This document shows positions 40,534 to 51,201 of a stretch of DNA of 64,000 nt, piece by piece. Source of the stretch: Poriferisodalis sp965198245. GTDB taxonomy: Bacteria > Actinomycetota > Acidimicrobiia > Acidimicrobiales > Poriferisodalaceae. The stretch covers positions 3,968,001 to 4,032,000 of the forward strand of contig NZ_OZ240249.1 in assembly GCF_965198245.1 (NCBI RefSeq), written 5' to 3'. Position 1 is the stretch's first letter; the number at the start of each line of letters is the position of its first letter. A model generated the notes under the pieces. That model searched no databases and was not told the origin of the DNA. It saw only the letters and a list, made by a program, of their open reading frames with translations. The translations under genes and the position numbers were made by a program.

Positions 40534-41804
40534 GGCCGTGTGTCAGTGGTTCCATTGTCAGACTCAGAAGAAGAATCCGAAGCACTTGGTGAGCCTGAGG
40601 GCACGAGGGCGGCGAGGTTGCCGTCGTGGGGTTCGCACGGCATGCCCGAGAGGTTGGCGGACGGCGGCAGTTGCGCGTCTTCGAGCCAGACCTCGGTGTC
40701 GTTGGCGTCGGCGGTGGCGACCAGCGCGAACCGGTCGAAGCTCGACGTGCATGCGACGACGGTGCCGGTGCGAAGCGAGATGATGTACAGGCGATTGGGC
40801 CAGCCGCAGGCGTGGCCGTCGAAGGCCTCCACGGCGACGAATGCTCCGTTGGTTCCCGCCAGCCACGACAACCAGCCTCCCTCGACTTCGGGTCGGTAGT
40901 CGGGGTCCACGGTCGTGGGCGGTGCCCCAGCAGGCCGCCCGGGATTCAAGTCGAAATGTGCCTGCTGCGAGCCGAGCGTGAGCGTGAACCCGCCGCTGTC
41001 CGCGGTCAGCTCGATCTGTTCGTTGCCGTACGCAGCGGCCATCCCGAACGACGCATACTTGAAGTCCCAGTCCGAACGGTCGCTTGTGTGCACCACCATC
41101 GGTCCGCCCCACGGCGCCTGAGCCACAACAAGCCCATGAGGCCACACCTCATCGTTGATGCGTTGGGTGCCGTAGAACCACAATTCGACCCCCACCGGCG
41201 ACACGACCGGCCACATCAGGCACCCTTCCACGAAAACGGGTGCGGGCCCGAACTCGCCGGGGTCGAGCTCGGTTTCGGTCAGCTCAGCCCGGGCGGTGTC
41301 GAACAACAGCAGACGAGGAGGGGCTTCGTCCGCTCCCCAGACGTAACTCCAATGGGTGTGAACGATCCCGCGGAACGGGGCCGACGGCAGGTGCGTGTTC
41401 GGCGCCTGTGGTGGCACTTGTCCGATCGCGTCGGCGGTGTCGTCTTGAGCGTCGGGCGCCGGCTCGGTCGTCGCCGAACTTGAAAGCTCCGACGAGGAGG
41501 CCGTGTCACCGTCGGATGCTGTGTCCTCGTCAGGTTCGGCCGCGTGCTCGTCAACAATCACCTCCGCGACGGTGGTCGTCGCTGCCGTGGATGTCGTCGA
41601 GGTGATCGGCTCCAGATCGATGTCGCTGTCGACCGGCGCCGTGTGCCCTGCAGAAGTTGCCGGCGACGCAACCTGAACGGCGCCTAGCCCAGTACCCGAC
41701 CCAACCGGTGCCTCGGCGCTGTCCGAGGGCACAGGCTGAGCGCACGACACTGCCGCACACACAACTGCGATACCGGCCGCCATCGTGCGCAGGATCTTGC
41801 CCAT
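40530..41804 (-). CDS. B-type secreted lipoprotein, copy 1 (unknown family)
   Basis: 424 residues. Signal peptide with lipobox AAVSC (Cys21), a Thr/Ala/Asp/Glu-rich linker to about residue 140, then a roughly 270-residue domain starting APFRGIVHTHW. Visible blocks are VELWFYGTQRINDEVWPHGL, VHTSDRSDWDFKYASFGMAA, LTLGSQQAHFDL, LSWLAGTNGAFVAVEAFDG and CGWPNRLYIISLRTGTVVAC. No known domain is recognised. Coupling to the A1 gene by ATGA overlap suggests the two proteins act together at the cell surface. It is very close to copy 2 over the domain, while the linkers differ more, as expected for a recent tandem duplication with linker drift. Confidence 0.85.
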   Translation of the reverse strand: MGKILRTMAAGIAVVCAAVSCAQPVPSDSAEAPVGSGTGLGAVQVASPATSAGHTAPVDSDIDLEPITSTTSTAATTTVAEVIVDEHAAEPDEDTASDGDTASSSELSSSATTEPAPDAQDDTADAIGQVPPQAPNTHLPSAPFRGIVHTHWSYVWGADEAPPRLLLFDTARAELTETELDPGEFGPAPVFVEGCLMWPVVSPVGVELWFYGTQRINDEVWPHGLVVAQAPWGGPMVVHTSDRSDWDFKYASFGMAAAYGNEQIELTADSGGFTLTLGSQQAHFDLNPGRPAGAPPTTVDPDYRPEVEGGWLSWLAGTNGAFVAVEAFDGHACGWPNRLYIISLRTGTVVACTSSFDRFALVATADANDTEVWLEDAQLPPSANLSGMPCEPHDGNLAALVPSGSPSASDSSSESDNGTTDTRP

Positions 41805-41914
41805 ATCGGCTTCCTGTCAGATCAGCGATGCGTGCGCCGACACGCGTCGCTACAGGTCACGGTGGGGCTCATGATTGCCCTCCAAGTCGGAACACTTCCA
41901 CTTGAATTGAGTCC

Positions 41915-43162
41915 CTATTTCTCTGAGGGGAATACAAGTTCTGCAAGCGCCTGCCAGTCGGTGTTTGGTCCTCCGAATCTGGCACCGCGCACACTCGAGC
42001 TGAATATGGTGCACGGGGTTTCGTAGAGCCATCCGCTGGGAGGCAATCGAACATCCTCAATTGGCTCATAGGCACCGTCGCTTGCAGCCAGTCTGAAGTC
42101 ATCCCCACTGGTGAAACTGATACACGGCTCGACAATGCCTTCAGTGAGCGAGATAATGTATAGATCCCTCTGGTAGTGGCACGCAGGCTCATAGTGCGAA
42201 TATTCGATCGCGATACGCTCGCCGTCGGTGCCCGCGAAATAGAACGTACCGTAGTTGTCGTACTCGCTTCCCGAAAGGGCATCGTCGGGGGACAGGCGTC
42301 CATCATGGTTGCCACGGTAGGGTTCCCACGGCCCTAGGTAATACTCGCGGCGGATGTCTTGGTATTCGAGCGCGAACCCGTTGGCATATTCCGTCAGCTC
42401 AAAGGTGTCATTGCCATATCTCAGGAACCGCCCGAACGTGGGATCCGGCCACCCTGGCCACTCGAATACCTCCGGCGGACCCGGCTGCCACTGCGGTAGG
42501 CTGTCCCAATTCGAGCGCACCGTGCCCGTCTCGACACCTCCAGAGACATCAAAGTTCAGGCCGTGCGGGAATACCCCCAACCAAGTCTGACAATAGCTCA
42601 CTTGAGGTACTTCCAGACACAGACGACTTACTTCATAATCGCTTGAGCTCAAGTAACTGAAGCCGATATCAAGAACCCAACCGAACGTCTCCGATTCCCT
42701 TTCGCGGGCGCCGGCATGCACCAGTCCTCGAAAAGGAGCGCTCGGTGACAGGGCTGAAAGGGACCCCGCTGACGCACAGGCGATATCCCACGATTGCGTC
42801 GCCTCATTCACAGGTTCTTCGGCAGCGGGCTCAGCTTGAGGATCTTCCTCGGAGCGGTGTTCGCCAGCAGTCACCTCAGGTATCGACAAATCCTTCGGCA
42901 CAGTTGTGTCGGCCTTTGCGTCGTGAAACGCTGTCTCCGTGTCGAGGTCGAGAGGTTCGTCCGAAGACGTGATTGGAGGCTCCGGCAAGTTATCGCCTGA
43001 ATCGGCGAGTTCTTGGCTGTCAACTTCGGTGGTGGTGGGTGCTGGTTGCTCGATCGCGGTAGTCGTTGCCGGCAGCGAGTCGACATGGGGCGGCCCCGGG
43101 TCCCCGTCACAGCCACTGATGACGATCGCCACGGCACCGAGAACAACAACCACACGCTTCAT
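41915..43162 (-). CDS. A-type secreted lipoprotein, copy 2
   Basis: 415 residues, nearly identical to copy 1 in the signal (VAIVISGC, Cys18) and much of the domain. Differences cluster in two segments: about residues 165-205 (VLDIGFSYLSSSDYEVSRLC, QVSYCQTWLGVFPHGLNFD) and the region after RREYYLGPW. The pattern of conserved core with variable patches suggests diversification of an exposed surface or ligand site, or gene conversion elsewhere. Its ATG overlaps the B2 stop by four bases. The family is unknown. Confidence 0.85.
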   Translation of the reverse strand: MKRVVVVLGAVAIVISGCDGDPGPPHVDSLPATTTAIEQPAPTTTEVDSQELADSGDNLPEPPITSSDEPLDLDTETAFHDAKADTTVPKDLSIPEVTAGEHRSEEDPQAEPAAEEPVNEATQSWDIACASAGSLSALSPSAPFRGLVHAGARERESETFGWVLDIGFSYLSSSDYEVSRLCLEVPQVSYCQTWLGVFPHGLNFDVSGGVETGTVRSNWDSLPQWQPGPPEVFEWPGWPDPTFGRFLRYGNDTFELTEYANGFALEYQDIRREYYLGPWEPYRGNHDGRLSPDDALSGSEYDNYGTFYFAGTDGERIAIEYSHYEPACHYQRDLYIISLTEGIVEPCISFTSGDDFRLAASDGAYEPIEDVRLPPSGWLYETPCTIFSSSVRGARFGGPNTDWQALAELVFPSEK

Positions 43163-44415
43163 GGCCGTGTGTCAGTGGTTCCGTTGTCGGAATCGAAAGA
43201 AGAACCCGAAGCACTTCGCGAGCCTGAGGGGACGAGGGCGGCGAAGTTGCCGTCGTAGGGTTCGCACGGCATGCCCGAGAGGTTGGCGGACGGCGGCAGT
43301 TGCGCGTCTTCGAGCCACACCTCGGTGTCGCTGGCGTCCGCAGTGGCGACCAGCGCGAACCGGTCGAGGCTCGACGTGCACGACACGACAGTGCCGGTGC
43401 GAAACGAGATGATGTACAGGCGATTGGGCCGGCCACACGCGTGACCGTCCCACGCTTCTACCGCAACAAGCTCCCCGTTGGTTCCCGCCATCCACGACAG
43501 CCAGCCGATGTCGACTTCGGGCCGATAGTCGGGGTCCACGATCGTGGGCGGCGCCCCCGCAGGCCGCCCGGGATCCAGGTCGAAGTGTGCCTGCTGCGAG
43601 CCGAGCGTGAGCGTGAACCCGCCGTCGTCCGCGGTCAGCTCGATCCGGTCGTTGCCGTACGCAGCGGCCATCCCGAACGACGCATACTTGAAGTCCCAGT
43701 CCGAACGGTCGCTTGTGTGCACCACCATCGGTCCGCCCCACGGCGCCTGAGCCACAACAAGCCCATGAGGCCACACCTCATCGTTGATGCGTTGGGTGCC
43801 GTAGAACCACAGCTCGACTCCCGCGGGCGACACGACCGGCCACATCAAGCACCTGTCCACGCCTACGGGTGCTGGCCCCAGTTCGCCGGGGTCGAGCTGA
43901 GTCTCGGTCAGCTCAGAGCGGGCAGTGTCGAACAACTTCACACGAGGACTGAAGAGATCCTCCCTGGTGTCCGGATTCCAGTGGATGTGAACGATCCCCC
44001 GGAACGGAGCCGACGGCAGGTGTGTGTTCAGCACCTCTGGTGGCACTTGTTCGGCCGAGCCGACCGTGTCGTCCTCATCACCGGAAGCAGGCGCGGCCGT
44101 AGCCGGGGGCGCTTGCGCCGGGGCCGAGTCGGCAACGGGTGCCGCGCTCACATCGGGCTCGTCGAATGTCACCTCCGCGACGGTGGTGGTCGCTGCCGTG
44201 GATGTCGTCGAGGTGATCGGCTCCAACTCGATATCGCTGCCGACCGGCACCGTGTGCCCTGCAGAAGTTGCCGGCAACGCAACCTGAACAGCGCCTAGGT
44301 CTGAAACTGACCCCATCGGTGCCTCGGCGCCGTCCGAGGGCACGGGCTGAGCGCACGACACTCCCGCACACGCAACTGCGATACCGGCCGACATTGCGCG
44401 AAGCATCTTGCCCAT
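43159..44415 (-). CDS. B-type secreted lipoprotein, copy 2
   Basis: 418 residues. Signal with lipobox AGVSC (Cys21), Ala/Thr/Glu linker, and the same about 270-residue domain as B1. The stretch ELWFYGTQRINDEVWPHGLV to SFGMAAAYGN is identical in both copies. Variable patches are the start of the domain (HWNPDTREDLFSPRVKLFD versus HWSYVWGADEAPPRLLLFD in B1) and the linker. It is the first intact gene of the array, 46 bases after the truncated sugar-dehydrogenase-like gene. The family is unknown. Confidence 0.85.
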   Translation of the reverse strand: MGKMLRAMSAGIAVACAGVSCAQPVPSDGAEAPMGSVSDLGAVQVALPATSAGHTVPVGSDIELEPITSTTSTAATTTVAEVTFDEPDVSAAPVADSAPAQAPPATAAPASGDEDDTVGSAEQVPPEVLNTHLPSAPFRGIVHIHWNPDTREDLFSPRVKLFDTARSELTETQLDPGELGPAPVGVDRCLMWPVVSPAGVELWFYGTQRINDEVWPHGLVVAQAPWGGPMVVHTSDRSDWDFKYASFGMAAAYGNDRIELTADDGGFTLTLGSQQAHFDLDPGRPAGAPPTIVDPDYRPEVDIGWLSWMAGTNGELVAVEAWDGHACGRPNRLYIISFRTGTVVSCTSSLDRFALVATADASDTEVWLEDAQLPPSANLSGMPCEPYDGNFAALVPSGSRSASGSSFDSDNGTTDTRP

Positions 44416-44460
44416 ATCGGCTTCCTGTCAGATCACCCGTGCGTGCGTCGGCACGCCTCG

Positions 44461-45330
44461 TCACAGGTCAATGAGACCACCCCATTGGTAGTGCCCGGCC
44501 GCCTGGTCTGCGAACCCGTGCATCATGATGTAGTCGAGGAATTCGAACACGATGACGGTTCGTGCCGAGCCCATGTCGATCTCGCCGCCGGATCGGGCCC
44601 GCCACTCGGTGACAACGCTGGCCCCGTCGCCGAACCGGGTGTGGAAGGTGTAGAGCAGCCCGTTGGCCTGGTGATCGGGGTGGAACGCGAGCGAGAGCAG
44701 GCCCTGCTCGGAGGAGAGCGACTCGACGCCCGCGCCGGGGGGCGGCGCCGAGTCTCCGTCGGTTGCGTCGGATTGAGACAGCACCCCGGCCTCGATGTCC
44801 AAGAAAGCGGGTTCGACCAGCCCGCCGTTGCGGGCTTCGCTGACGATCCCGTCGCGGCCGACCACGAACAGACGGCCCGTGCCGGGTTGTGACACCAACT
44901 CGACGGCGCGTGTGGCGCCGTTGACGGCGAGTTCGAGATCGAACACGGCCGGGCCGTTCCAGGGCTCTGCGGTCGGTGTGTTGCCGCTCGACGGGGCGTC
45001 GGGCCACTTGGCCCGCTGGCCGGCGCAGTCAGGTGCGCTGCCGGAGGTCGCAGGGCTTTCCCACACGGGCCGGTCAGCAGACGGCTGCCTCGTCGTCGAA
45101 GACGCCTGCGCACTCGATGCGGCGCCGTTGCCGGCGTCGGGGCCGTCGCCCGGCACCGTCTCAGCCGACACCGCATCTGCATGTGTCATGTCGGACGAGG
45201 CGACAGAGGCCGTGTCAGGGGGAGCTTCGACGGCCCGCCCTCCGTCGCCCGGCAACGCCGTGTCGTCGGACGCGCACGCTCCAAGGCAGAGCAGCGCAAC
45301 CCAGACAAGGCATCGCACGAAGAGCGACAT
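44461..45330 (-). pseudogene. Truncated PQQ-dependent sugar dehydrogenase-like lipoprotein
   Basis: 289 residues from the ATG at 45330. Lipoprotein signal MSLFVRCLVWVALLCLGAC (Cys19), a long acidic/Ser/Ala linker, then the first blades of a glucose/sorbosone dehydrogenase propeller: LELAVNGATRAVELVSQPGT, RLFVVGRDGIVSEARNGG, FLDIEAGVLS, SSEQGLLSLAFHPDHQANGL. The family normally continues for about 200 more residues with the PQQ- and Ca-binding NHNGG-type loops, which are absent. The frame ends soon after in unrelated sequence (FADQAAGHYQWGG). I think the 3' half was lost where the lipoprotein array now begins. It probably has no catalytic activity. Confidence 0.75.
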
Positions 45331-45394
45331 CAGACGCCGGTGGCGTCCGGAGTATGCCGCCGGCGCCCGCTGGCCGAGTTGTGGATTGACGAGC

Positions 45395-45790
45395 GGCATA
45401 AAAGTATGAGGATAGTTGGTCGATGGGGTTGCCATCGGTTGCGGTGGTCGATGAGTTCGATGGCGATGATCAAGGTGACGGCAAGGGCGAGCTGGGCGAG
45501 ACGGTGCTCGGGCCATCGGTCGGTGTTGCGTCGCAGTTGTCCATAGTTCGACAGCCACGAGTTGGTGCGCTCTACGATCCAGCGCAGCCCCAGCGGCCCA
45601 TCTCACCGGAGTGCCGGCCGCGTCGGTGGCCGCGGACCACTTCCAGCCCAGTCTTCGCCTGTCGACAGGGCTCTTGCCGATTCCTTCGCCGCCGCACGGC
45701 GCCTTGTGGATCGAACCGTCTATGGCACATCAGCCAGCCGCAGGCCCATGATGCGGTCCCATGCGTTGAGCGGTACCTGCAGTTACAGAT
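45395..45790 (-). pseudogene. IS5-family transposase remnant
   Basis: Minus-strand fragments of an IS5-type DDE transposase are readable in different frames: VPLNAWDRIMGLRLADV, then after a frameshift DGSIHKAPCGGEGIGKSP and GWKWSAATDAAGTP (the motif around the first catalytic Asp), then after an internal deletion LRWIVERTNSWLSNYGQLRR and IIAIELIDHRN (region of the catalytic Glu). No intact frame and no clear terminal inverted repeats were found. It marks a past insertion between the DUF3179 gene and the lipoprotein array. Confidence 0.8.
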
Positions 45791-45822
45791 CGACGACGGA
45801 GCTTGACGCCGACGATCGTTTG

Positions 45823-47169
45823 CTAGGGGGCGGCGAGGATTTCGATGTCGGGATCGTAGGCAGCCGCTGCGAACCAGAACGTGTCGACGTGCTCGATGGG
45901 TTCGAGCTGGGTTCCCGCCAGCGGGCCGTCAAGCGCCTGGCCGAGCACTGTCCACGTCGAGCCGGTCTGATCGTCGGTGAACCCTCCCGGCCCTGCTGAA
46001 CTCGCAGCGTCGGGCATGCGCACAAACGTCAGGAGCTGCCCTTCCACGGTGGGGTCGAACACCCCGGTTGCACCCACGTCACGGCCAAAAGCCACCTGCT
46101 GGTTCTGGATCGGCGTCGCAGTGCCAGGCAAGTGGAAGGCAACCACCGGTACGCCTCCCAGATCGACCGGCATCACCCCGCCGGCCTGCAGCGTGTCGAG
46201 TTCCACCGCTACAGCAGCGCCGCCGTGCCGAATGACCAGCACACGGGTCTGGGGAGGCAGGCGCGGATCGGGAACGTCGCCGAAGAAGGTCGGTCTGCCA
46301 TCGGGCTCGTCGTAGCCGACATAGGGATTGCTGCCGTACGACCGCCCGAAACCGCCGGGGCGCTTCATCACCAAGCCATTGGGGTGCTCGGCCACGAACG
46401 TCTCGAAGGCCACGGTGGCAACGGGGATCAGCTCCAGCTGGGATCCCGTCAAGGCGCCGGCGATGGCTTGCCCGGTGTAGTGCGCCCACAGGCTTTCGGT
46501 CTGGCGGTCGTACATGACCAGCGCTGACTTGTAGAGCCGGCCCGAGGTGCCGAAGTCGAAGATCCGGTCGCCGAGTTGCCGGTGGTACCCGATGGCCGTG
46601 TTGCACAGCGGGCAGTAGGTGATGGTGACCGGTTCGCCGCCGACGGTGTCGTTGACGATCTCGTGCCAGAGCATCACCTGCACCGGGTAGGCGCGGGCGT
46701 CGCCATTGAGCGTGAGCGTGACGACGGCTTCCTGGGGTTGCAGGAACTCGACGTCGGAGGCTCGCTCGAAGTCCGGAGCGTCGATGGAGGGGATGCCGTC
46801 GGGCGGCGGACCGCCGGAAAGGACGTCGATGGGGGACACCAGCGGCTCGGGCAGCAGCGGTGCGGTCATGCCGTCGCGCAACGCCGAGACGGTGGACTCG
46901 CGCGGACCGCCGGGGATCTGGGTGACCTTGAGGTCGATGATCGGCCCCGCTGTCGTGGTCGCCGGGGCTGCGGCGGCAGCGGTGGTGGCCGGAGCGGAGG
47001 TGGCCGTCGGGTCAGGCGCGGATTGGTCGTCGCCGGACGAGGTGTCGGCGCACCCCGATGCGCCGGCCAGCAGAGCCGCTGCCAGCAGAGTCAGAACCCC
47101 ACCGGTGGCGACCCGTCCTGCCGGCGCGGACTTCAGCCGGAACGCATGCCGCTGTCGTGGAGCCATCAT
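45823..47169 (-). CDS. DUF3179-domain lipoprotein
   Basis: 448 residues. N-terminal signal LTLLAAALLAGASGC (lipidated Cys about residue 40), a Thr/Ala/Pro linker to about 75, then the DUF3179 domain with its hallmark VTITYCPLCNTAIGYHRQLG (about 180-200), PVQVMLWHEIVND before it, and SLWAHYTGQAIAGALTG after it. Function of the family is not established. The CPLCNTA motif resembles a redox or metal site and the proteins are extracytoplasmic. The C-terminal roughly 118 residues were copied into the chimeric lipoprotein at 37018-37587, with small differences between the two copies. Confidence 0.88.
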   Translation of the reverse strand: MMAPRQRHAFRLKSAPAGRVATGGVLTLLAAALLAGASGCADTSSGDDQSAPDPTATSAPATTAAAAAPATTTAGPIIDLKVTQIPGGPRESTVSALRDGMTAPLLPEPLVSPIDVLSGGPPPDGIPSIDAPDFERASDVEFLQPQEAVVTLTLNGDARAYPVQVMLWHEIVNDTVGGEPVTITYCPLCNTAIGYHRQLGDRIFDFGTSGRLYKSALVMYDRQTESLWAHYTGQAIAGALTGSQLELIPVATVAFETFVAEHPNGLVMKRPGGFGRSYGSNPYVGYDEPDGRPTFFGDVPDPRLPPQTRVLVIRHGGAAVAVELDTLQAGGVMPVDLGGVPVVAFHLPGTATPIQNQQVAFGRDVGATGVFDPTVEGQLLTFVRMPDAASSAGPGGFTDDQTGSTWTVLGQALDGPLAGTQLEPIEHVDTFWFAAAAYDPDIEILAAP

Positions 47170-47201
47170 GCGACGCTACTTCGGCACCCTGCTCGGAGGG
47201 T

Positions 47202-49118
47202 TCACACGCCGGTGCACTTGCGTGCTGGCAGGTGCCACAGCGCCCACGACGCGGCGGGTTCGTCGATGAGATGCCGGGCGTTCGTACACCGCTCCCCCAG
47301 GTCATCGTCAGCAATGACCAGTTCCGAGCAGGGCCGGTCGCCAGCAGAAAGGCGTACCCGTTCGTGGGCGATCTCGGGCAGCTCGAGGCGGTAGAGCCAC
47401 AGTGCGTAGTCCGGTACCGATGTCCGGTCGTGCGCGAGGCAGGCCAAACCGTCGTTGTCGACGGCATCGGCAACCGTGTGCGCTGCGGTGACCTGATCGC
47501 GGGCGACGGCGCCGACATCTGCGAGATGGCGATGGTTCAGCACGGTCGCGGTAGCTCCGAGCGCGAGCATTGCTGCGACGAGTACGCCGAGAGCTGCAAC
47601 TGGACCCGTCGCCATTCGCCCCTGCGCCGCCTCGTCGTCCGGCGTCTCGTCGTTGTCCGGCGTCTCGTCGTCCGGCGTCTCGTCGTCCGGCGTCTCGTCG
47701 TCGTCCGGCGTCTCGTCGTCGTGCGGCTCCGCGTCGGGCGGCGTCTCGTCGTCGTGCGGCGTCTCGTCGGACGGCGAACTTGTTGGTTGCTGATCAGTCT
47801 CGCCGTGTTGGCGTTGTGCGATCGCCGCGAGCAGCACACCAAGCAGGACTGCGGTGAACCCAGCCACGGCGACAGCGGGCAGGCGCCCATCGAGCCAAGT
47901 CCATGCCGGGCTGAACGACAAGGTCATGATGCGGCGCGATGGTGCGTCGTAGGCATCGGCTGCCCCGATGACCACAGCGCAGGCAGCCAGCGCCACGGCT
48001 GCGCTGATAGCCAACACACGCCAGTCGCGACGACGCCGTGCCCGCCGTGTCGCGAGCCAAGCGATAGCAACGGCAGCGAGCGGCACGGCCCACGGATCGA
48101 CATAGCGGCCATACAGCAATGCGTCGGCACGATCGCTGCCGGTCAGCGTCCAACCGCCGAGCACGACCGCGCCCAAGGCACCCAGCGAGACAAACAGCGC
48201 TGACGCGGCCAGCGGACCGATGCCGTTCGAGCTGCCGGTCTTGTTGCCGGGCCACCTTCGAACGAGCCGGACAGCGATGCCCAGACCGGCGATCAGGCCC
48301 AGCAGCCCGAGTCCGACGGTGCCGCCGCCCAGCGCCAACAGTTGTCCCGACACGGTGGCGATCGGTTCCACTCCGCGATCGAGCTGTGCCGCTTCGTTCA
48401 GGCGGGCCGTCGGCCAGGTGTGGGTGAGCGTGAGGGCCACCGCAGCCGCAGTTCCGCCGACGAGCAGTCCGCCGACGAGCCCCGACCAGTCTCGGCGGCT
48501 GATCCGGCACGCCAGCGCCGTCATGACGACGGCGACAACCAGCACGACCATGCGGGCGTGCAGCGCAACAGCCAAGGTCGCCAGCAGCCCTGCGCGACCC
48601 CACCAGCGCCAACTCGTGGCTGTACCGGCGTGCAGCGCCGCGCCGGCCACCGCGAGCGCCGCGAGAAGCACGGCCAGCCCGAGCAGCGTCTCGGACCACG
48701 CGATGCGCGAAGCGCTCGACAGCGACGGATGCACGGCTGCGATGAGCCCGGCGGCCCCCGCCACCCACCATCGCTGCGCCCAGACCAACCCCAGCCGGCC
48801 CGCAACCACGACAGCGGCGACCGCTGCCAGCGAGTTCACCACCAACCCCAGGAGGTGCACCACCTCGCCCTGGGTACCGAGAAGCGAAACCTGCGACACC
48901 GCTACGAGCGGCGCCACCAGCAGCCCGTACCCGGGTTGGAACGGCACGTCGGTGGGTGCAAGCCCGTCACCGCCGACCCATTGGGCGATGCTGAGATACG
49001 CCGGAACGTCAGGCACGGCGACTGGCCCGCCCGCGGACATCGCAGTGACGAGATGGCCGGCAAGCACGGCAATCAGGGCCGCCATCGCCACTGTGAACCA
49101 GACGAAGACGCGCTGCAT
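47202..49118 (-). CDS. GT-C-like polytopic membrane protein with acidic repeat linker
   Basis: 638 residues from the ATG at 49118. The same frame stays open for 572 more codons upstream, but that part is antisense to the BVMO gene and is rejected. About eleven hydrophobic helices fill residues 5-450. The first outer loop reads VPDVPAYLSIAQWVGGDG and FQPGYGLLVAPL, like the acceptor-side loop of GT-C glycosyltransferases (ArnT/GT39/GT87 type), so a lipid-linked sugar transferase is possible. Residues about 465-520 are a Glu/Thr/Pro/Asp repeat (DDETP) encoded by a 15-nt tandem repeat. One more helix and a 100-residue outer domain with several Cys (LACLAHD, RPCSELV, GERCTN, KCTGV) end the protein. 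The assignment is tentative. Confidence 0.65.
   Translation of the reverse strand: MQRVFVWFTVAMAALIAVLAGHLVTAMSAGGPVAVPDVPAYLSIAQWVGGDGLAPTDVPFQPGYGLLVAPLVAVSQVSLLGTQGEVVHLLGLVVNSLAAVAAVVVAGRLGLVWAQRWWVAGAAGLIAAVHPSLSSASRIAWSETLLGLAVLLAALAVAGAALHAGTATSWRWWGRAGLLATLAVALHARMVVLVVAVVMTALACRISRRDWSGLVGGLLVGGTAAAVALTLTHTWPTARLNEAAQLDRGVEPIATVSGQLLALGGGTVGLGLLGLIAGLGIAVRLVRRWPGNKTGSSNGIGPLAASALFVSLGALGAVVLGGWTLTGSDRADALLYGRYVDPWAVPLAAVAIAWLATRRARRRRDWRVLAISAAVALAACAVVIGAADAYDAPSRRIMTLSFSPAWTWLDGRLPAVAVAGFTAVLLGVLLAAIAQRQHGETDQQPTSSPSDETPHDDETPPDAEPHDDETPDDDETPDDETPDDETPDNDETPDDEAAQGRMATGPVAALGVLVAAMLALGATATVLNHRHLADVGAVARDQVTAAHTVADAVDNDGLACLAHDRTSVPDYALWLYRLELPEIAHERVRLSAGDRPCSELVIADDDLGERCTNARHLIDEPAASWALWHLPARKCTGV
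47632..47766. repeat. 15-nt in-frame tandem repeat encoding a DDETP linker
   Basis: Imperfect 15-base units built on cgtcgtccggcgtct repeat about seven times inside the GT-C-like gene and encode Asp-Asp-Glu-Thr-Pro on the minus strand. Period three-fold compatibility keeps the frame during expansion. The repeats are contiguous, with no spacers. Confidence 0.85.
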
Positions 49119-49208
49119 GACGCTGGGAAGGCTGTCACATCCCGGCACGCCAGAGGGCGCCTCACGTAATATCGAACGGGCACTGAATCGAATGAAGTCG
49201 GAGGACTC

Positions 49209-51128
<1,920 letters not shown>

Positions 51129-51201
51129 CGCCAGTGATGGATGCTCGGCGACGGCGTTCCTGAGCGAGCAGCCGCAGTCCTTGTTTGATGGCAGTCGATC
51201 G

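Noticed and set aside
45395..45790. Active IS5 insertion sequence
   Set aside because: At least one frameshift and an internal deletion break the transposase, and no paired terminal inverted repeats were found.
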